A stretch of 24,008 nucleotides of DNA from assembly GCA_001804345.1 (NCBI GenBank), contig MHFU01000121.1, positions 936 to 24,943 of the forward strand. The letters are read 5' to 3'. The DNA is from Omnitrophica bacterium RIFOXYB12_FULL_50_7 (GTDB taxonomy: Bacteria > Omnitrophota > Omnitrophia > Omnitrophales > Aquincolibacteriaceae). Under the pieces are notes generated by a model, which saw nothing but the letters and a program-made list of their open reading frames with translations, did not search any database and was not told the origin of the DNA. This document shows, in pieces, positions 12,727 to 20,081 of the stretch (positions are counted from its first letter, which is position 1; each line of letters opens with the position of its first letter). A program made the translations under genes and the position numbers.

Positions 12727-13062
12727 TTACATCTCGTGGTGAGAATGCTCGGTTTCCCGCATGGGCTCCTGTGTAGACACTGATTTCTGCACCAACGCCG
12801 CTTCCTGGGCGTTCATCTTCGCAAGGTATTTCTCAGGCTCTGCGAGAAACATCTTGTCACATCCCGAACAGCAAAGGCCATAACGCTTGCCCTGGTATTC
12901 GACAAAGCTTGTCCCCGACACAGGCTCGCCCGAGATCGGACACAGCTTGTTCCCCACGTCCACGATCCCCGACTGAGCCTTTTCCTCCGCAGCAAAAACC
13001 GGCTGAGCCACAACCGACATCACGCATACCAACAACAACGCTAATACAACGCTTTTCTTCAT
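12727..13062 (-). CDS. Secreted YHS-domain metal-binding protein (first of two)
   Basis: A 111-residue precursor with a clear signal peptide (MKKSVVLALLLVCVMSVVAQ, then PVFAA). The YHS domain spans about residues 32-85: Cys41 in LCPISGEPVSG, and Cys64-Cys65-x-x-Cys68 in LCCSGCDK, then MFLAEPEKYLAKM. It ends in a short His/Met tail (HSHHEM). It should capture copper or a similar metal in the periplasm and could hand it to the RND pump. A good site, AAAGGAG, lies 10 nt before the ATG. It is close to the YHS protein at 11530-11871 in sequence, so the two arose by duplication. It follows the small membrane protein gene by 59 bp and is separated from the RnfD-like gene by a palindrome. Confidence 0.9.
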   Translation of the reverse strand: MKKSVVLALLLVCVMSVVAQPVFAAEEKAQSGIVDVGNKLCPISGEPVSGTSFVEYQGKRYGLCCSGCDKMFLAEPEKYLAKMNAQEAALVQKSVSTQEPMRETEHSHHEM

Positions 13063-13121
13063 TTTAATGCTTCTCCTTTTTTATTTATTATTTTTCACTC
13101 CGGGGCCACACAGGCATCCTT

Positions 13122-13334
13122 TTAGCGCATTGGACACACGTGCAAAAAACGCAACAGAGGACATGCTAAAAGCCCCCACGCCAGCGCCAAACCAGCGAGA
13201 TGAATTGCTATCCATAAAATAACTTTTTTATACCGTTTTTTGACGCCGCCAATAACATTTTTTAAAAACGCCTGTTTCGTAAGGCGGGGCTCTCGAACAT
13301 TTTTTTCGCCTTCCTTGAGATTCTCTTGATCCAT
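13122..13334 (-). CDS. Small membrane protein between CusA and YHS genes
   Basis: A 70-residue protein with a charged N-terminal half and one strong transmembrane helix (VILWIAIHLAGLALAWGLLA). The tail CPLLRFLHVCPMR holds two Cys, a His and a Met. I recognise no family. The ligand-rich tail and the position, 18 bp after the RND pump gene in the same transcript, suggest an accessory role in metal export. The ATG at 13334 has AGAAGG about 9 nt upstream. A GTG one codon earlier is possible. Confidence 0.6.
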   Translation of the reverse strand: MDQENLKEGEKNVREPRLTKQAFLKNVIGGVKKRYKKVILWIAIHLAGLALAWGLLACPLLRFLHVCPMR

Positions 13335-13352
13335 CACGAAAACCTTCTGTGT

Positions 13353-16300
13353 TTAATCGTGTTGCGCCACTACCCAATCTGATTTTCCCTGTTTCATTTC
13401 AAACCGCCATTTCCAGATGAAATAGATGACGGGGTACACTAGTAACTCCAGAATAAAGGAAGTTGCCAACCCGCCGATCATCGGCGCTGCGATCCGCTTC
13501 ATGGCGTCCGAACCCGCTCCTGAAGCCCACATGATCGGCAGAAGGCCCATGAACGCCGCCATGACGGTCATCATCTTCGGCCGCACACGCTTGACCGCGC
13601 CATGGATGATCGCTTCTTCGAGGTCTTTTTCCGTACGCATCTTTCCCTTGTCGACAGCTTCATGATAGGCAAGGTCCAAAAAGAGAAGCATGAAGACACC
13701 CGTCTCGGCGTCGAGCCCCATGAGTGCGATCATCCCGACCCAAACCGCGATTGAAACGTGATAGCCCAAGGCCCACAAGAACCAGACGGCCCCGACCAGT
13801 GAAAAAGGAACGGCCAATAGCACGATCCCGGTCTTCACTGCGGACTTGGTATTCATATAAAGAAGCAGGCAGATCAGAAAGAGCGTGAGCGGCAGAACTA
13901 CTTTGAGCCGTTCCTTCACGCGAATCATGTTCTCGTACTGCCCGCTCCAGACGAGCGCATATCCTTGCGGTAATTTGAGCTCCTTCGCCACGATCTTTTT
14001 GGCATCGTCGACGTAGCTCCCGATGTCACGACCGGTCATGTCCACGTACACGTAACCTGCGAGCAGGCCGTTCTCGTTTCGGATCATCGCGGGGCCAGAA
14101 ACTTTTTTGATGTCCGCGAGTTGCGCGATCGGGATCTGCTGGCCCGTAGCTGTGGGAACAAGCACTCGCTTCAGTTTTTCGATATCGTCACGGAATTCCC
14201 TGGAATAGCGGACGTTCACGGGATACCGCTCACGGCCTTCGATCGTGGTCGTGATATTTTCCCCGCCGATGGCCGAAGTGATGACCGCCTGGACATCCGC
14301 AACAGAAAGCCCGTACCGCGCCAGGGCCTCACGATTGATATCGAAATCCAGGAAATACCCGCCCGCAACCCGTTCCGCGTAGATGCTCCGGGTCCCTTGG
14401 ACGTCCTTCAGGATCATTTCAATGTGCGTCCCTATCTCTTCGATCTTTTTGATATCCGCGCCCAGCACCTTGATGCCGATCGGCGTACGGACGCCGGTCG
14501 AAAGCATGTCGATCCGGTTCTTGATCGGCATGGTCCAGGCATTCGTTGTTCCGGGGATCTTCAGAGCTTCATCCAGTTTCTGGATCAGTTCTTCGCGCGA
14601 AATATGTTCCGGCCAGATCCACTGGAAAAGCCCTTTGAACCATCCCGGGACCCATTTGGAATACCACTGTTCTTTTTTAGACCACTGATTTTCCGGCTTC
14701 AAAAGAATGACCGTTTCCATCATGGAAAAAGGCGCGGGATCCGTGGAGCTTTCCATCCGGCCCGATTTTCCGAACACCCGTTCGACCTCCGGGAACGACT
14801 TCAGGATCTTGTCCTGTTTCTGTAAAAGAAATTGCGCCTCAGTCACCGAGATCCCCGGCAATGTCGTCGGCATATAAAGGAGATTCTGTTCCCAAAGCGG
14901 CGGCATAAACTCCGACCCTAATTTGAAATAAACGGGAATGGTGGTCAGAACAAGCACAAGAGCTGTGACGAGTGTCGCGTTCCGGTACTTCAGGACAAAA
15001 CGGCAGGCCGGCTCATAGATCCTGAAGAGAACTTTGCTGACCGGATGTTTCTCTTCCGGATAATAAGTCCCGACCGTAAGCGTCGTCGCCACTTTGGAGA
15101 TCCCGTCCTCGACCTTTTTCGGGAAAAACGGAAGTCTAAACTTAATCGGATCCATCCTCGAGAAAAGCATGCGCAAAGCCGGATCCAAAGTGATTGCCAG
15201 GATCGCCGCCGCAGCCATTGCAAAGGTCTTGGCCCAAGCGAGCGGTTTGAAGAGACGGCCTTCCTGGTCCAAAAGCGTAAAGACCGGAAGAAACGACACC
15301 GCGATCACAAGGAGAGAAAAGAACACGGCAGGTCCGACCTCTTTTAAGGCCTGCAGCCGGATCAGATGAAAATCCCCTTTGCGACCGCCTTCGATCCATT
15401 GTTCGAGACGTTTGTAGGCGTTCTCCACTTCCACGATCGCTCCGTCGACGAGCACGCCTATCGAGATCGCAATGCCGGAAAGTGACATGATGTTCGACGT
15501 GAGATGCATCTGATGAAGAAAAATAAATGAAAGCAGGACGGAGATCGGGATCGTAACGATCGGCACGATCGCGGAAGGAAAATGCCAAAGAAAAAGCAGG
15601 ATCACAAAGCTCACGATCAACATTTCCTCGGCCAACTGATGTTTGAGCGTATCCATGGCATGAAGGATCAATTCGGAGCGGTCGTAGGTGACCTCAAGCT
15701 CCACGCCCGACGGAAAAGAAGGTTTCAGTTCTTCGATCCGCGCTTTCACACGATTGATCACGTTCAACGCGTTCTCGCCCGAGCGCATCACCACGGTTCC
15801 CGACACCACGTCCCCTTCCCCATCCAGGTCCGCGAGACCGCGGCGAATATCTGGCCCGATCGCTACGGTGCCAACATTTTTAATGAGGACCGGCGTTCCT
15901 TTGGGATCCACACTCACTACAATATCCTCGAAATCCTTGACGGACTTCGCATAACCCCGACCGCGTACCATATATTCAGCGCCGGAGAATTCGAGGACCC
16001 TGCCTCCCGTTTCCTGATTGCCGCTTCGAACCGCGTCCATGACCTTGGTGATCGGGATGTTGTAAGTGAGGAGTTTGTTCGGGTCGATCGTGATTTGGTA
16101 CTGTTTGACAAAACCTCCGAGCGAAGCGACTTCTGCAACGCCGGGAACGCTTTGCAGGTAATAACGCAAATACCAGTCCTGAAAACTCCGCAGTTCCTGA
16201 AGGTCATGTTTGCCGGTCTTATCCACCAGCGCATATTGATAGACCCAGCCCACTCCGGTGGCATCGGGGCCAAGCTCGGTCTGAACACCCTGGGGAAGTC

Positions 16301-16700
16301 GCGGGATGATCTTGCTCAGGTATTCGAGCGTGCGACTCCTCGCCCAATAAAGATCGGTCCCGTCCTTAAAGATCACGTAAACATAGGAATATCCAAAGTC
16401 CGAGAACCCACGGACCGCCTTCACATTCGGAGCGCCGAGCATGGCTGTCACAATCGGATACGTCACCTGGTCTTCGATGACGTCAGGACTCCTGTCCCAC
16501 TTGGAATAAATAATGACCTGCGTGTCGGAAAGATCGGGAATGGCGTCGAGCGGGATGTTCTTCAGGGACCAGAACGCCGCAGCGATGGCGACTGCGGTCA
16601 AAACAAAAATCAGAAGTTTGTTATGGGCCGAAAACTCAATGATCTTCTCGACCCACCCGCCCTGCCGCAACTTGGGAGACGCTTTTTGTTCATCCATCAT
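13353..16700 (-). CDS. cusA: Heavy-metal efflux RND transporter, CusA/CzcA family
   Basis: A 1115-residue inner-membrane proton/metal antiporter of the HME-RND family. It pairs with the adaptor upstream and the outer-membrane factor to expel metal. Proton-relay residues are present: Asp419 in IGVLVDGAIVEVENA and Glu999 in GLDAETGVFML. Of the three Cu(I)-binding methionines of E. coli CusA, two are retained: Met660 (DPAPFSMMET) and Met732 (NRIDMLSTG). The third is replaced by Leu798 in ARYGLSVADVQ. The protein also carries an insertion after the first of these (residues about 670-700). Copper/silver export remains likely because of CsoR and the YHS neighbours, but zinc or another divalent metal is possible. 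AGAGG precedes the ATG. Two palindromes separate it from the adaptor gene. Confidence 0.94.
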   Translation of the reverse strand: MMDEQKASPKLRQGGWVEKIIEFSAHNKLLIFVLTAVAIAAAFWSLKNIPLDAIPDLSDTQVIIYSKWDRSPDVIEDQVTYPIVTAMLGAPNVKAVRGFSDFGYSYVYVIFKDGTDLYWARSRTLEYLSKIIPRLPQGVQTELGPDATGVGWVYQYALVDKTGKHDLQELRSFQDWYLRYYLQSVPGVAEVASLGGFVKQYQITIDPNKLLTYNIPITKVMDAVRSGNQETGGRVLEFSGAEYMVRGRGYAKSVKDFEDIVVSVDPKGTPVLIKNVGTVAIGPDIRRGLADLDGEGDVVSGTVVMRSGENALNVINRVKARIEELKPSFPSGVELEVTYDRSELILHAMDTLKHQLAEEMLIVSFVILLFLWHFPSAIVPIVTIPISVLLSFIFLHQMHLTSNIMSLSGIAISIGVLVDGAIVEVENAYKRLEQWIEGGRKGDFHLIRLQALKEVGPAVFFSLLVIAVSFLPVFTLLDQEGRLFKPLAWAKTFAMAAAAILAITLDPALRMLFSRMDPIKFRLPFFPKKVEDGISKVATTLTVGTYYPEEKHPVSKVLFRIYEPACRFVLKYRNATLVTALVLVLTTIPVYFKLGSEFMPPLWEQNLLYMPTTLPGISVTEAQFLLQKQDKILKSFPEVERVFGKSGRMESSTDPAPFSMMETVILLKPENQWSKKEQWYSKWVPGWFKGLFQWIWPEHISREELIQKLDEALKIPGTTNAWTMPIKNRIDMLSTGVRTPIGIKVLGADIKKIEEIGTHIEMILKDVQGTRSIYAERVAGGYFLDFDINREALARYGLSVADVQAVITSAIGGENITTTIEGRERYPVNVRYSREFRDDIEKLKRVLVPTATGQQIPIAQLADIKKVSGPAMIRNENGLLAGYVYVDMTGRDIGSYVDDAKKIVAKELKLPQGYALVWSGQYENMIRVKERLKVVLPLTLFLICLLLYMNTKSAVKTGIVLLAVPFSLVGAVWFLWALGYHVSIAVWVGMIALMGLDAETGVFMLLFLDLAYHEAVDKGKMRTEKDLEEAIIHGAVKRVRPKMMTVMAAFMGLLPIMWASGAGSDAMKRIAAPMIGGLATSFILELLVYPVIYFIWKWRFEMKQGKSDWVVAQHD

Positions 16701-16720
16701 GCTACCTCTTGATTGATCCC

Positions 16721-16759
16721 ATTAGGGGACAGGCATTAAGTGACTGCCTGTCCCCTAAT
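16721..16759. repeat. ATTAGGGGACAGGCA palindrome (family C, copy 1)
   Basis: A perfect 15-bp inverted repeat at 16721-16735 and 16745-16759 with a 9-nt loop. A close relative overlaps the end of tsaB at 20738-20769. It lies between the CusB-like and CusA-like genes. Confidence 0.75.
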
Positions 16760-16764
16760 TTGTT

Positions 16765-16790
16765 GTAGCGCGGGTTTAAACCTGCGCTAC
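16765..16790. repeat. GTAGCGC palindrome next to family C
   Basis: A 26-bp palindrome (gtagcgcgggttt with aaacctgcgctac) with one mismatched pair lies 5 bp from the previous palindrome. A single copy is seen in this window. Confidence 0.65.
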
Positions 16791-16810
16791 GATGAATCTT
16801 TTGCTTTCCT

Positions 16811-18091
16811 TTATGAATTACCATGCTTGTGCCCTCCGCCGCCAGCGCCCTCGAGCGCGGATTTAAGCCGGCTTTCGGAATCGATCAGGAAATTACCGCT
16901 TGTGACGACGATCTCATTTTCCTGAAGCCCGCTTTTGATCTCATAGAAACGATCGACCTTCGCGCCAAGGACCACTTCGCGGGGATCAAAAACATTGTTC
17001 TCCTTAACTACGAAAACGATATTCTTTTCCCCGGTCGCGAAAACCGCTTCCTCCGGGACCGCGAGTTGCTCCCCGAGGTCCGCTTTCAGCACCGCGTTCA
17101 CGTACATTTCGGGTTTTAGAGTCCCGTCAGGATTGTCCAGTTGCGCGCGGATCCTGAGAGAACGCGTCACCGGGTCCACCACAGAATCAATAGAACGAAT
17201 GATTCCCTGGAATTTTTTATCGGAAACCCCGGGCACCTCGACCTCCACCGCATCTCCCACGTGTACAAGCGGCGTTTCATATTCATAAATGGGCGCGTAA
17301 AGCCAGACTTTGCCGCCCGCATCAGAATAGAGGAGCGAACGGTCCGATTTACCTGCCTTTTCGATCTCTTGAACGATTCCCTCGCTCAGACCCAGGAGCC
17401 GCAATTTGATCTTTGAGGAATCCACGAGCTTCGCGGCCTGTTCCCTGATCTCCGGATCCGCGATCCCGGCTTTCTTCAAAGCTTGCGCGGCCTGGAGGTA
17501 TTCTTCCTCAGCTTGATAAAGCTCAGGATCGTATGCAATGCGGCCGCTGGCACGAATGGTCTTCGTTAGTGCCATTTTTCGGACCGGTGCGGTCTTGACT
17601 CCGATCGCCTGCTGCTTTGAGGCACCAAGTTGCACGGACGTATAACCTTGGGGAAAGGCTTCTTTAATGATTACTCCGAGATCCTCTCCGCAATGCGGGC
17701 ATTTCCCGAGTTTCGCGAGTTCCGGCGTCATCGCGATCATGCAGGTCCCCATTTTGCATTTATGAAGAAGGCAGATCTCACCCGGTTTCATCGCCACAAG
17801 TTGCGCGACCGTGAACACCCTTGGTTGGTCCACAGTCGACGGTCCATGGTCCATAGATTTTTTGTCTGTGGTTTGTTCTTCCTTTTTCACGAGCGACATA
17901 TTGCAGATCGGGCATGTGCCCGGCCTGTCCGAGGTGTAATTCGGATGCATGGGACAGTAATAAACCGCTTTTTCGGCATGTTTGCCCGAGTGAACTGAAA
18001 GATGCCCCATCGATCGTAACGCAATGGCGCCCGTTACGATTACAATCACTAAAAGAACGCCGATGGATAAAAAACGATTCATTTTGATCAT
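16811..18091 (-). CDS. cusB: CusB-like periplasmic adaptor with N-terminal heavy-metal-binding domain
   Basis: A 426-residue membrane-fusion protein. A signal anchor spans residues 6-27. Residues 43-69 form a heavy-metal-binding domain (YYCPMHP, PGTCPICNMSL; Cys46, His49, Cys60, Cys63). A second, unusual ligand-rich stretch follows at 107-136: CLLHKCKMGTC and KCPHCGEDLG, with six Cys or His before the adaptor core. The core has the usual beta-barrel, lipoyl and hairpin order (KTIRASGRIAYDPELYQAEE; VWLYAPIYEYE; PVTRSLRIRAQLDNPDG). It ends in a Gly/His tail (GGGGHKHGNS). It links the RND pump to the TolC-like channel and probably gathers metal in the periplasm. Residues 79-89 are encoded by a GGTCCA repeat. 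AAAGGAG lies about 9 nt before the ATG. Confidence 0.93.
   Translation of the reverse strand: MIKMNRFLSIGVLLVIVIVTGAIALRSMGHLSVHSGKHAEKAVYYCPMHPNYTSDRPGTCPICNMSLVKKEEQTTDKKSMDHGPSTVDQPRVFTVAQLVAMKPGEICLLHKCKMGTCMIAMTPELAKLGKCPHCGEDLGVIIKEAFPQGYTSVQLGASKQQAIGVKTAPVRKMALTKTIRASGRIAYDPELYQAEEEYLQAAQALKKAGIADPEIREQAAKLVDSSKIKLRLLGLSEGIVQEIEKAGKSDRSLLYSDAGGKVWLYAPIYEYETPLVHVGDAVEVEVPGVSDKKFQGIIRSIDSVVDPVTRSLRIRAQLDNPDGTLKPEMYVNAVLKADLGEQLAVPEEAVFATGEKNIVFVVKENNVFDPREVVLGAKVDRFYEIKSGLQENEIVVTSGNFLIDSESRLKSALEGAGGGGHKHGNS
17827..17856. repeat. GGTCCATGG-type repeat inside the adaptor gene
   Basis: A 30-bp run of repeated, self-complementary words (ggtccacagtcgac, then ggtccatggtccatag) is translated in frame as SMDHGPSTVDQ, in the linker between the two Cys-rich regions of the adaptor. 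Confidence 0.45.
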
Positions 18092-18152
18092 TTCTTTTGC
18101 TCCTTTTCTGCTACGCTATTTCTACAATTCATATTCGAACAGCCGGAAATCC

Positions 18153-18264
18153 ATTTCCCCCTTTCGCAAAGGGGGACTCAGGGGGATTTTCCATGGTGAC
18201 AGGAAAAAATCTCCCTGCCTGCCGGCAGGCAGGCCCTATCCCCTCTTTACAAAAGAGGGGGATT
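18153..18264 (+). repeat. Double-hairpin repeat family A, copy 3
   Basis: Same order as copy 1: CCCCCTTTCGCAAAGGGGG, AGGGGGATTTT, AAATCTCCC, the perfect 20-bp palindrome at 18214-18233, then CCCCTCTTTACAAAAGAGGGG. Its right hairpin runs into the TolC-like gene and supplies that gene's last four codons and stop. Confidence 0.82.
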
Positions 18265-19581
18265 ATTTTTATCAAGATCCAACCCCGTTGCCCAGGATAG
18301 ATGAGCGTAAGCCTTGAGCGCTTCCGCCAAAAATTGAACTTCCGAAAGTTTCGCGTTGAGATAGACACGTTCGCTGTCCAGAAGATCAAGGAAACTCGAC
18401 TTGCCGGATTCATAACCCGCTTGGTCCGCAGAAAGCGTCAGTTTTGCCTGCGGAACGATTGCGACTTCATAAAGATCCGCGATCTTGGAGGCTGTTTTAA
18501 AACGATAATACGCGTCTTTCACTTCAAAAAAGGTTTGGTTCTTCACGGCGAGCAGCTTGGATTTTTGCGCCTCCTCAAGCTTCTTGGCTTCCTGGATCTC
18601 CGGAATGATCCGGTTCTGCCAAGCCGGAAGATTGACTCTGAGCGGGAACATCCACGCGTCCTTGCCGTCGTTCGCTGCCATGGTCGAGCCATCACCGATC
18701 CGGATATATTCGAACCCAACATTCACGTCCGGAAAATACGCTAACTGCGCCAACCGTTTCGAATAACGGGTCTTGGAGACCGTCGCCTCCGCCTCCTTGA
18801 TCTCCTGCCGATTCTGAACAGCCAGATTAATCAATTCAACGAGAGGACGATCCAGAGCAGGTTTGGGCGGGAGCATCGCTTTTCCGATCGCGATCATAGG
18901 ATCCTGATCCAGGAGCGCGTTCATCTGAGCCACCACACTCTCGCGTTGCTGCTCGAGCGTGTAAAGTTTTTCAAGATTTAGTGAAAATTCCGTTTGTGCC
19001 TTGGCAACATCCCGTTGAGCTCCTGACAGATTGGAATAACGCGCCTGTGCAACTCCCTCGATCTTCTTCAGAAGTTCTTTGACTTCCGCGAGAGTATCCA
19101 GTGAAGCATCGATGTAATAAAGCTCGAAATAGAGCTGGGTGAGTTTGTTCGTGATGTCCCGCTCAAGAGCGCGAAACCGCGCATGGACGCTTTCAGCTTC
19201 GGCTTTGGCAGCTTTTCTTTTTTCCCAGAGTTTCGCGGGAAAAGGGATTTCCTGGGAAATCATAAAGCGATTCTTCTCAGGACCCGTCATGGTTTCCACC
19301 ATGGGCCCCATGATGTCATATTCCCCCATCGGGTCCGGAAGCGCCCAGGACGCAAGGATTCTTTTTTTCGAAGCAAACCATTCGGCTTTGGCCGCAGCAA
19401 TCTCGGGGTTTTTCTCAAGAGCCTGTTGAATGAGATCCGGCAAGCGCAAAGTGGGACTCGCCTGAGATTTTTCTTCCGCTTGGATGGATGGGATTGTGGA
19501 AAAGAATAGGATTGAAAGGATTAGCATTGCTACGAGCATTTTTTTCATCGCGTGGCCCTCTTTTGAGATTGGCGCACTCAT
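18247..19581 (-). CDS. TolC/CusC-like outer-membrane efflux factor
   Basis: A 444-residue precursor with a signal peptide (KKMLVAMLILSILFFSTIPS, then IQA). The mature part shows the two-fold TolC/OEP pattern of long coiled-coil helices and beta segments: LPDLIQQALEKNPEIAAAKA, then the same kind of block at LVELINLAVQNRQEIKEAEA. It forms the outer-membrane exit duct for the RND pump. I choose the ATG at 19581 because AGGAGG lies 6 nt before it. The ATG at 19548, nearer the hydrophobic core, is an alternative with AGAGGG. The C-terminus, PPLL plus stop, is written by the hairpin of a repeat element. CsoR ends 28 bp upstream, so both share the operator-controlled transcript. Confidence 0.9.
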   Translation of the reverse strand: MSAPISKEGHAMKKMLVAMLILSILFFSTIPSIQAEEKSQASPTLRLPDLIQQALEKNPEIAAAKAEWFASKKRILASWALPDPMGEYDIMGPMVETMTGPEKNRFMISQEIPFPAKLWEKRKAAKAEAESVHARFRALERDITNKLTQLYFELYYIDASLDTLAEVKELLKKIEGVAQARYSNLSGAQRDVAKAQTEFSLNLEKLYTLEQQRESVVAQMNALLDQDPMIAIGKAMLPPKPALDRPLVELINLAVQNRQEIKEAEATVSKTRYSKRLAQLAYFPDVNVGFEYIRIGDGSTMAANDGKDAWMFPLRVNLPAWQNRIIPEIQEAKKLEEAQKSKLLAVKNQTFFEVKDAYYRFKTASKIADLYEVAIVPQAKLTLSADQAGYESGKSSFLDLLDSERVYLNAKLSEVQFLAEALKAYAHLSWATGLDLDKNNPPLL

Positions 19582-19609
19582 TCTACTCCTCCTCATATTC
19601 ATTAAGAAT

Positions 19610-19888
19610 TCATTTCTTAATACGCTCGAGCAGCTCATAGATCTCCTGGATCTTGCGGTTTTTTTCCGCCACAGACTTCCCATTAAAAGCGGTCTTCACG
19701 CAGGCGTTCATATGGTCCTTGAGGATCCTGGATTCCACGTTCCTGAGAGCTCCGATCGCGGCGCTAATCGCGTAAAGAATATCGACGCAGTAGCGACGGT
19801 CCTCGATCATCTTGTGGATCCCGCGGATCTGGCCCTCGATCCTTCGAAGCGATATCAATTTGTCCTGATGGTCCATTCCCTTCTTCAT
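19610..19888 (-). CDS. csoR: CsoR-family Cu(I)-sensing repressor
   Basis: A 92-residue all-helical DUF156/CsoR protein. The Cu(I) ligands of CsoR have a Cys-25-His-4-Cys spacing. Here Cys34 (RRYCVDIL), His59 and Cys63 (KDHMNACV) match it exactly, which favours copper over the formaldehyde- or nickel-sensing relatives. CsoR binds DNA as a tetramer and leaves it on Cu(I) binding. It is the first gene of the metal cluster and very likely represses its own operon through the box at 19903-19919. The start at 19888 has no spaced Shine-Dalgarno. The -10 ends 6 nt upstream, so translation may be leaderless. ATG 19876 is the alternative; the longer frame to 19927 would run through the operator. Confidence 0.93.
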   Translation of the reverse strand: MKKGMDHQDKLISLRRIEGQIRGIHKMIEDRRYCVDILYAISAAIGALRNVESRILKDHMNACVKTAFNGKSVAEKNRKIQEIYELLERIKK

Positions 19889-19894
19889 CCCCCA

Positions 19895-19924
19895 AGCGTA
19901 GCATACCCTATGGGGGTATGTCAA
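19895..19924 (-). promoter_or_regulatory. Promoter of the csoR-cus operon
   Basis: On the minus strand, a perfect TTGACA (19919-19924) and a poor TACGCT (19895-19900) are 18 bp apart. The CsoR box fills the spacer. The weak -10 fits a promoter that is normally held off. A second -10 reading, TATGCT at 19900-19905, would leave only 13 bp. Confidence 0.6.
19903..19919. promoter_or_regulatory. CsoR operator
   Basis: ATACCCTATGGGGGTAT is a pseudo-palindrome of the known CsoR type (TACCC...GGGTA with a G-rich half). It lies between the -35 and -10 of the csoR promoter, where bound repressor would block RNA polymerase. Confidence 0.82.
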
Positions 19925-19946
19925 CATCGCGGCGACGGCCGCGATG
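19925..19946. repeat. GC-rich 9-bp hairpin upstream of csoR
   Basis: catcgcggc (19925-19933) and gccgcgatg (19938-19946) pair perfectly around gacg. It lies just upstream of the csoR -35 box. No T-run follows on either strand. Confidence 0.5.
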
Positions 19947-19952
19947 CGATCC

Positions 19953-20050
19953 GCGGGGAACGGCTAACGGGCAGCGAAAAAGCATTTCCGCTCACCGTCT
20001 CCCGTTCCCCGTTTCCCGCGCCATTAGGCGCGCTGTTTCCCGTTTCCCTT
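19953..20050. repeat. Family B GTTCCCC repeat in the csoR-tsaB intergenic region
   Basis: Left words gcggggaacggctaacgggc (19954-19973) face right words cccgttccccgtttcccgc (20001-20019) as an imperfect inverted repeat. A second hairpin, gcgcc/ggcgc, follows. The element fills most of the 193-bp divergent gap. Confidence 0.65.
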
Positions 20051-20061
20051 TTTTCGCTTTT

Positions 20062-20072
20062 TGAATACAATA
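20062..20072 (+). promoter_or_regulatory. Putative -10 region of tsaB
   Basis: TGAATACAATA contains TACAAT (20066-20071), ending 10 nt before the ATG. The same 11-mer forms the groEL -10 region at 23584-23594. No convincing -35 is seen here. Confidence 0.4.
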
Positions 20073-20081
20073 CCGTCCACT

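Noticed and set aside
14121..16712. Long open frames on the + strand opposite cusA (14121-14825, 15582-16712)
   Set aside because: They are antisense shadows of a strongly conserved RND gene, rich in Arg, His and Asp, with no motifs and no ribosome-binding sites.
4134..18264. CRISPR array from the recurring CCCCCTTT/CCTGCC repeats
   Set aside because: Copies are about 7 kb apart, with no regular spacers and no cas genes.
19610..19683. Overlap or frameshift between csoR and the TolC-like gene
   Set aside because: The longest TolC frame reaches 19683, but AGGAGG places its start at 19581, after the csoR stop, so no overlap is needed.
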